Shown one piece after another: positions 48,348-50,157 of a DNA stretch of 50,157 nt. The translations under genes and the position numbers were made by a program. The notes beneath the pieces were generated by a model. The model ran no database searches. It was given only the letters and a program-made list of their open reading frames with translations, and was not told where the DNA came from. Within the stretch, counting starts at the first letter, position 1, and every line of letters starts with the position of its first letter. The DNA is from a virus: positions 1-50,157 of IMG/VR virus record IMGVR_UViG_3300027907_000004. One strand, 5' to 3'.

Positions 48348-48893
48348 ATGAACTTCGATCAAATCGAAAAGCTAATAAAATTAGCTAATAATAATCCTAA
48401 TGATAATGAGGCAAACTCTGCCGCGCGTAGGGTATGTAAATTATTAGCTGGTCATAAATTTGCTAATACTCCTACTCAACCTAAACAACCTCCTGTTTCT
48501 ACTCCAAATGCAAGTGCGGGTCCTAGAACTGCAAGTTATTCAACTCCTTATGGTCCTTCAGATTGGTTCCATAAGATGTGGAATGATGAGAAAACTAGAC
48601 AGCAATATAGAGAGGGGTTTTGGAATGATGTCTTTTATGATGAAGTAATAAAGGAAGAACCCATAAAGAAGGAAGAACCAAAGGAGGAACCTAATTATAA
48701 TTATGGATCAAAGAGACAAGAAGAATTCTTCAATCAAAGAAGAAGGCCAGGAAGTGAAGGAACTGTTTTTGATAGAGCAGAAGATTGGTATTTATTTAAT
48801 CCAGTAGAAAGAATTTACAAGAATAAGAAAACAAACGTAGAAATTTCTGAACTTGATTACATTAAGAGATTTGGAATTAATATTGATATTTGA
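48348..48893 (+). CDS. DUF2786-like protein, 181 aa
   Basis: The start MNFDQIEKLIKLANNNPNDN, then EANSAARRVCKLLAGHKF, matches the DUF2786 N-terminal helix pair (KI..LL.LA...N.NE.EA..A..K...L). The remainder is a disordered, proline- and acid-rich tail with repeated EEP-KKEEP segments. Its stop (TGA 48891-48893) directly touches the stop of the convergent minus-strand gene (TAA 48896-48894). Its function is unknown. Confidence 0.72.
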   Translation: MNFDQIEKLIKLANNNPNDNEANSAARRVCKLLAGHKFANTPTQPKQPPVSTPNASAGPRTASYSTPYGPSDWFHKMWNDEKTRQQYREGFWNDVFYDEVIKEEPIKKEEPKEEPNYNYGSKRQEEFFNQRRRPGSEGTVFDRAEDWYLFNPVERIYKNKKTNVEISELDYIKRFGINIDI

Positions 48894-50157
48894 TTATGGT
48901 CTAAGATCCATACTCATAGAAGGTCCACTTAATGACATTCCTTTTTGTCTAGTCTGATACGTTTGAACGCCCATACCGAATGCAGCAGGGAAGCCTAAGG
49001 GTAATAAATCAGGATCTGAATTGACAACATCTCTAATATCTTGAATGATAAGAGGTGTAAATCTGTCTGCCAATTCTTTCTTAGTATCAAAGGGCTGACC
49101 TGCAAAGTCTTTTCCTCTTAACATTCCAGAGATAAAAGTTGCCATAGGGCTACCTTTATTCTCAATGAATCCCGGCGCATTCTTATCTCCAAACATTAAT
49201 GACCATCTATTAGGATCTTTGAATCCTCCTTTACTCATATCAATAGTTTTATTAGCAGAGGTAGTTACCTTATTTCTAGCCAACCTAGATGCTAATACAA
49301 CATATTGAAGGAATCCACCGCCAGGATCTAATCTTGTATTACCAAACTTAATCTTACCGAAATCAGAACTTAAAGGATTGCCTTTTAATTGCCCACCTAA
49401 AACAGAACCAACTTCATCTGCCATTGCAACAAAACCTCCAATTGTTAGGAGAGTTTTGATTGCTTCTTTCCTAATATAATCCGGAGCATCAACATAATAT
49501 TTAGGATTAAGAATTGTCAGTCTTGAACTTATTAATCTAGGAGAGAATAGAACAGTATTGAGCGCATCAGCATATTTAGAAGCTCTACCTAATTCACCTC
49601 TACCTGTAGATACGTTAATATACTTAGCTAATGGACCTGCAACTTCCTCTGCATTATATCCTTGCGTAGTTAATTTCTCTAACATATTATTGAACGTGTC
49701 AAATCTTAGTTTGTTGAGAAATCCTACATAGGCACGTTCAGATGCTCTTGCTGGAGAATATTTAGCTTTATTCCCCATGAATTTATGGATGTCATTAACA
49801 TAAGAATCCATAAATGCTTCTTCAAATCCATGTAGATCATGACTAGCAAGAAATAATCCTGCATCACGAGATAATAAGAAATTAGGATGTGATTCTATTG
49901 AATCTTTCAATGCTACGAATGCATCTTCAGATCCTGCATACTTAAACATATTAGCAAATGAATTATAGAATTCCTTTCTATGAGCTAATCCTAATCCTTG
50001 TCTAAAGGGTGCGCTAAAGTCTGCGCTAGCCATCATAGTTTTCATGGTATTAGCAGTCTTAGATACATTAATACCTATTGGTCCTAATCCTCCATGCATT
50101 TGAATAATCTGCTGACCAAACCCATTTCCAAATACTCTATCCAGAACTTGTAATTCA
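48894..50157 (-). CDS. Large virion/ejection-like protein, residues 514-891 (start lies at 1539 after wrapping)
   Basis: This is the C-terminal part of the 891-aa gene that begins at 1539; bases 50031-50157 repeat 1-127. The C-terminal region has a conserved phage motif ILNPKYY...RKEAIKTL, then SDFGKIKFGNTRLDPGGGFL, at about residues 687-753. I know that motif from large phage proteins assigned to internal-virion or polyvalent proteins. Helical segments dominate. It is the last gene of the late operon, facing the end of the early arm. Confidence 0.85.
   Translation of the reverse strand, partial: ELQVLDRVFGNGFGQQIIQMHGGLGPIGINVSKTANTMKTMMASADFSAPFRQGLGLAHRKEFYNSFANMFKYAGSEDAFVALKDSIESHPNFLLSRDAGLFLASHDLHGFEEAFMDSYVNDIHKFMGNKAKYSPARASERAYVGFLNKLRFDTFNNMLEKLTTQGYNAEEVAGPLAKYINVSTGRGELGRASKYADALNTVLFSPRLISSRLTILNPKYYVDAPDYIRKEAIKTLLTIGGFVAMADEVGSVLGGQLKGNPLSSDFGKIKFGNTRLDPGGGFLQYVVLASRLARNKVTTSANKTIDMSKGGFKDPNRWSLMFGDKNAPGFIENKGSPMATFISGMLRGKDFAGQPFDTKKELADRFTPLIIQDIRDVVNSDPDLLPLGFPAAFGMGVQTYQTRQKGMSLSGPSMSMDLRP
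50031..50157. repeat. Terminal direct repeat, right copy (circle closure)
   Basis: The last 127 bases are identical to bases 1-127. Removing one copy gives a 50,030-bp circle with one intact gene across the join. The length equals a common maximum assembly k-mer, so it may be an overlap artefact. Confidence 0.95.

Noticed and set aside
1-50157. Integrase, excisionase or lysogeny repressor
   Set aside because: No tyrosine or serine recombinase motif and no clear CI-type repressor were seen; small HTH proteins alone do not support lysogeny.

Overview
The window is a complete genome of an uncultivated tailed phage, most likely podovirus-like, assembled as a circle. Bases 1-127 repeat exactly at 50031-50157, so the unique circle is 50,030 bp, and one 891-codon gene runs across the ends. 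A terminal repeat of exactly 127 bp is what a k=127 de Bruijn assembler leaves on a circular contig, so it need not be a biological terminal repeat. The DNA is AT-rich, genes are packed with many ATGA stop/start overlaps, and the promoter candidates are sigma-70-like. One phage protein carries a Gram-negative-style signal peptide, which hints at a diderm host. No host genes, integrase, phage RNA polymerase or recognisable endolysin were seen.

The genome has two divergent arms. The left arm (minus strand, 28921 down to 1, then wrapping to 50030-48894) is the late module. In transcription order it holds a possible small terminase, zinc-ribbon proteins and a small membrane protein; a fibre/spike block (lectin-like, FN3/PKD, pectate-lyase-like beta-helix, an 869-aa W-N-P repeat protein); large terminase; portal with an inserted zinc ribbon; scaffold; major capsid protein; small beta proteins; a methyltransferase and a glycosyltransferase; head-tail adaptor; a tail-nozzle-like protein; a SpaA-like surface protein; a GNAT-like protein; and candidate ejection proteins ending in the 891-aa gene. 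The right arm (plus strand, 29344-48893) is the early/replication module: many small proteins, often with zinc ribbons, a SprT-SNF2 fusion, a RecB/Cas4-like nuclease, a Sak4-like ATPase, a possible ssDNA-binding protein, a UDG-family A DNA polymerase fusion and a DUF3987-like ATPase. It ends with a secreted protein, a RyR-domain protein, tRNA-Leu(UAA) and a DUF2786-like protein.

The control region at about 28.9-30.5 kb is the most unusual part. Divergent promoters (TTGACA, 17-bp spacing on both strands) drive the two sides. The leftward promoter has an A/T tract placed like an UP element and a terminator-like hairpin in its leader. The rightward promoter drives a single gene (29344-29883) closed by a strong intrinsic terminator. 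Next comes a roughly 400-bp interrupted palindrome (30029-30435). Its outer arms are two inverted arrays of 11-bp iterons (six and five copies, exactly phased), and its centre is a TA-rich core. A promoter for the early genes lies in the right array. This looks like a replication origin or a partition centromere.

A second notable element is the 210-bp gap at 41918-42127. It can fold into several long helices, and one 7-bp pairing would mask the ribosome binding site of the downstream HTH gene, making it a candidate cis-regulatory RNA.
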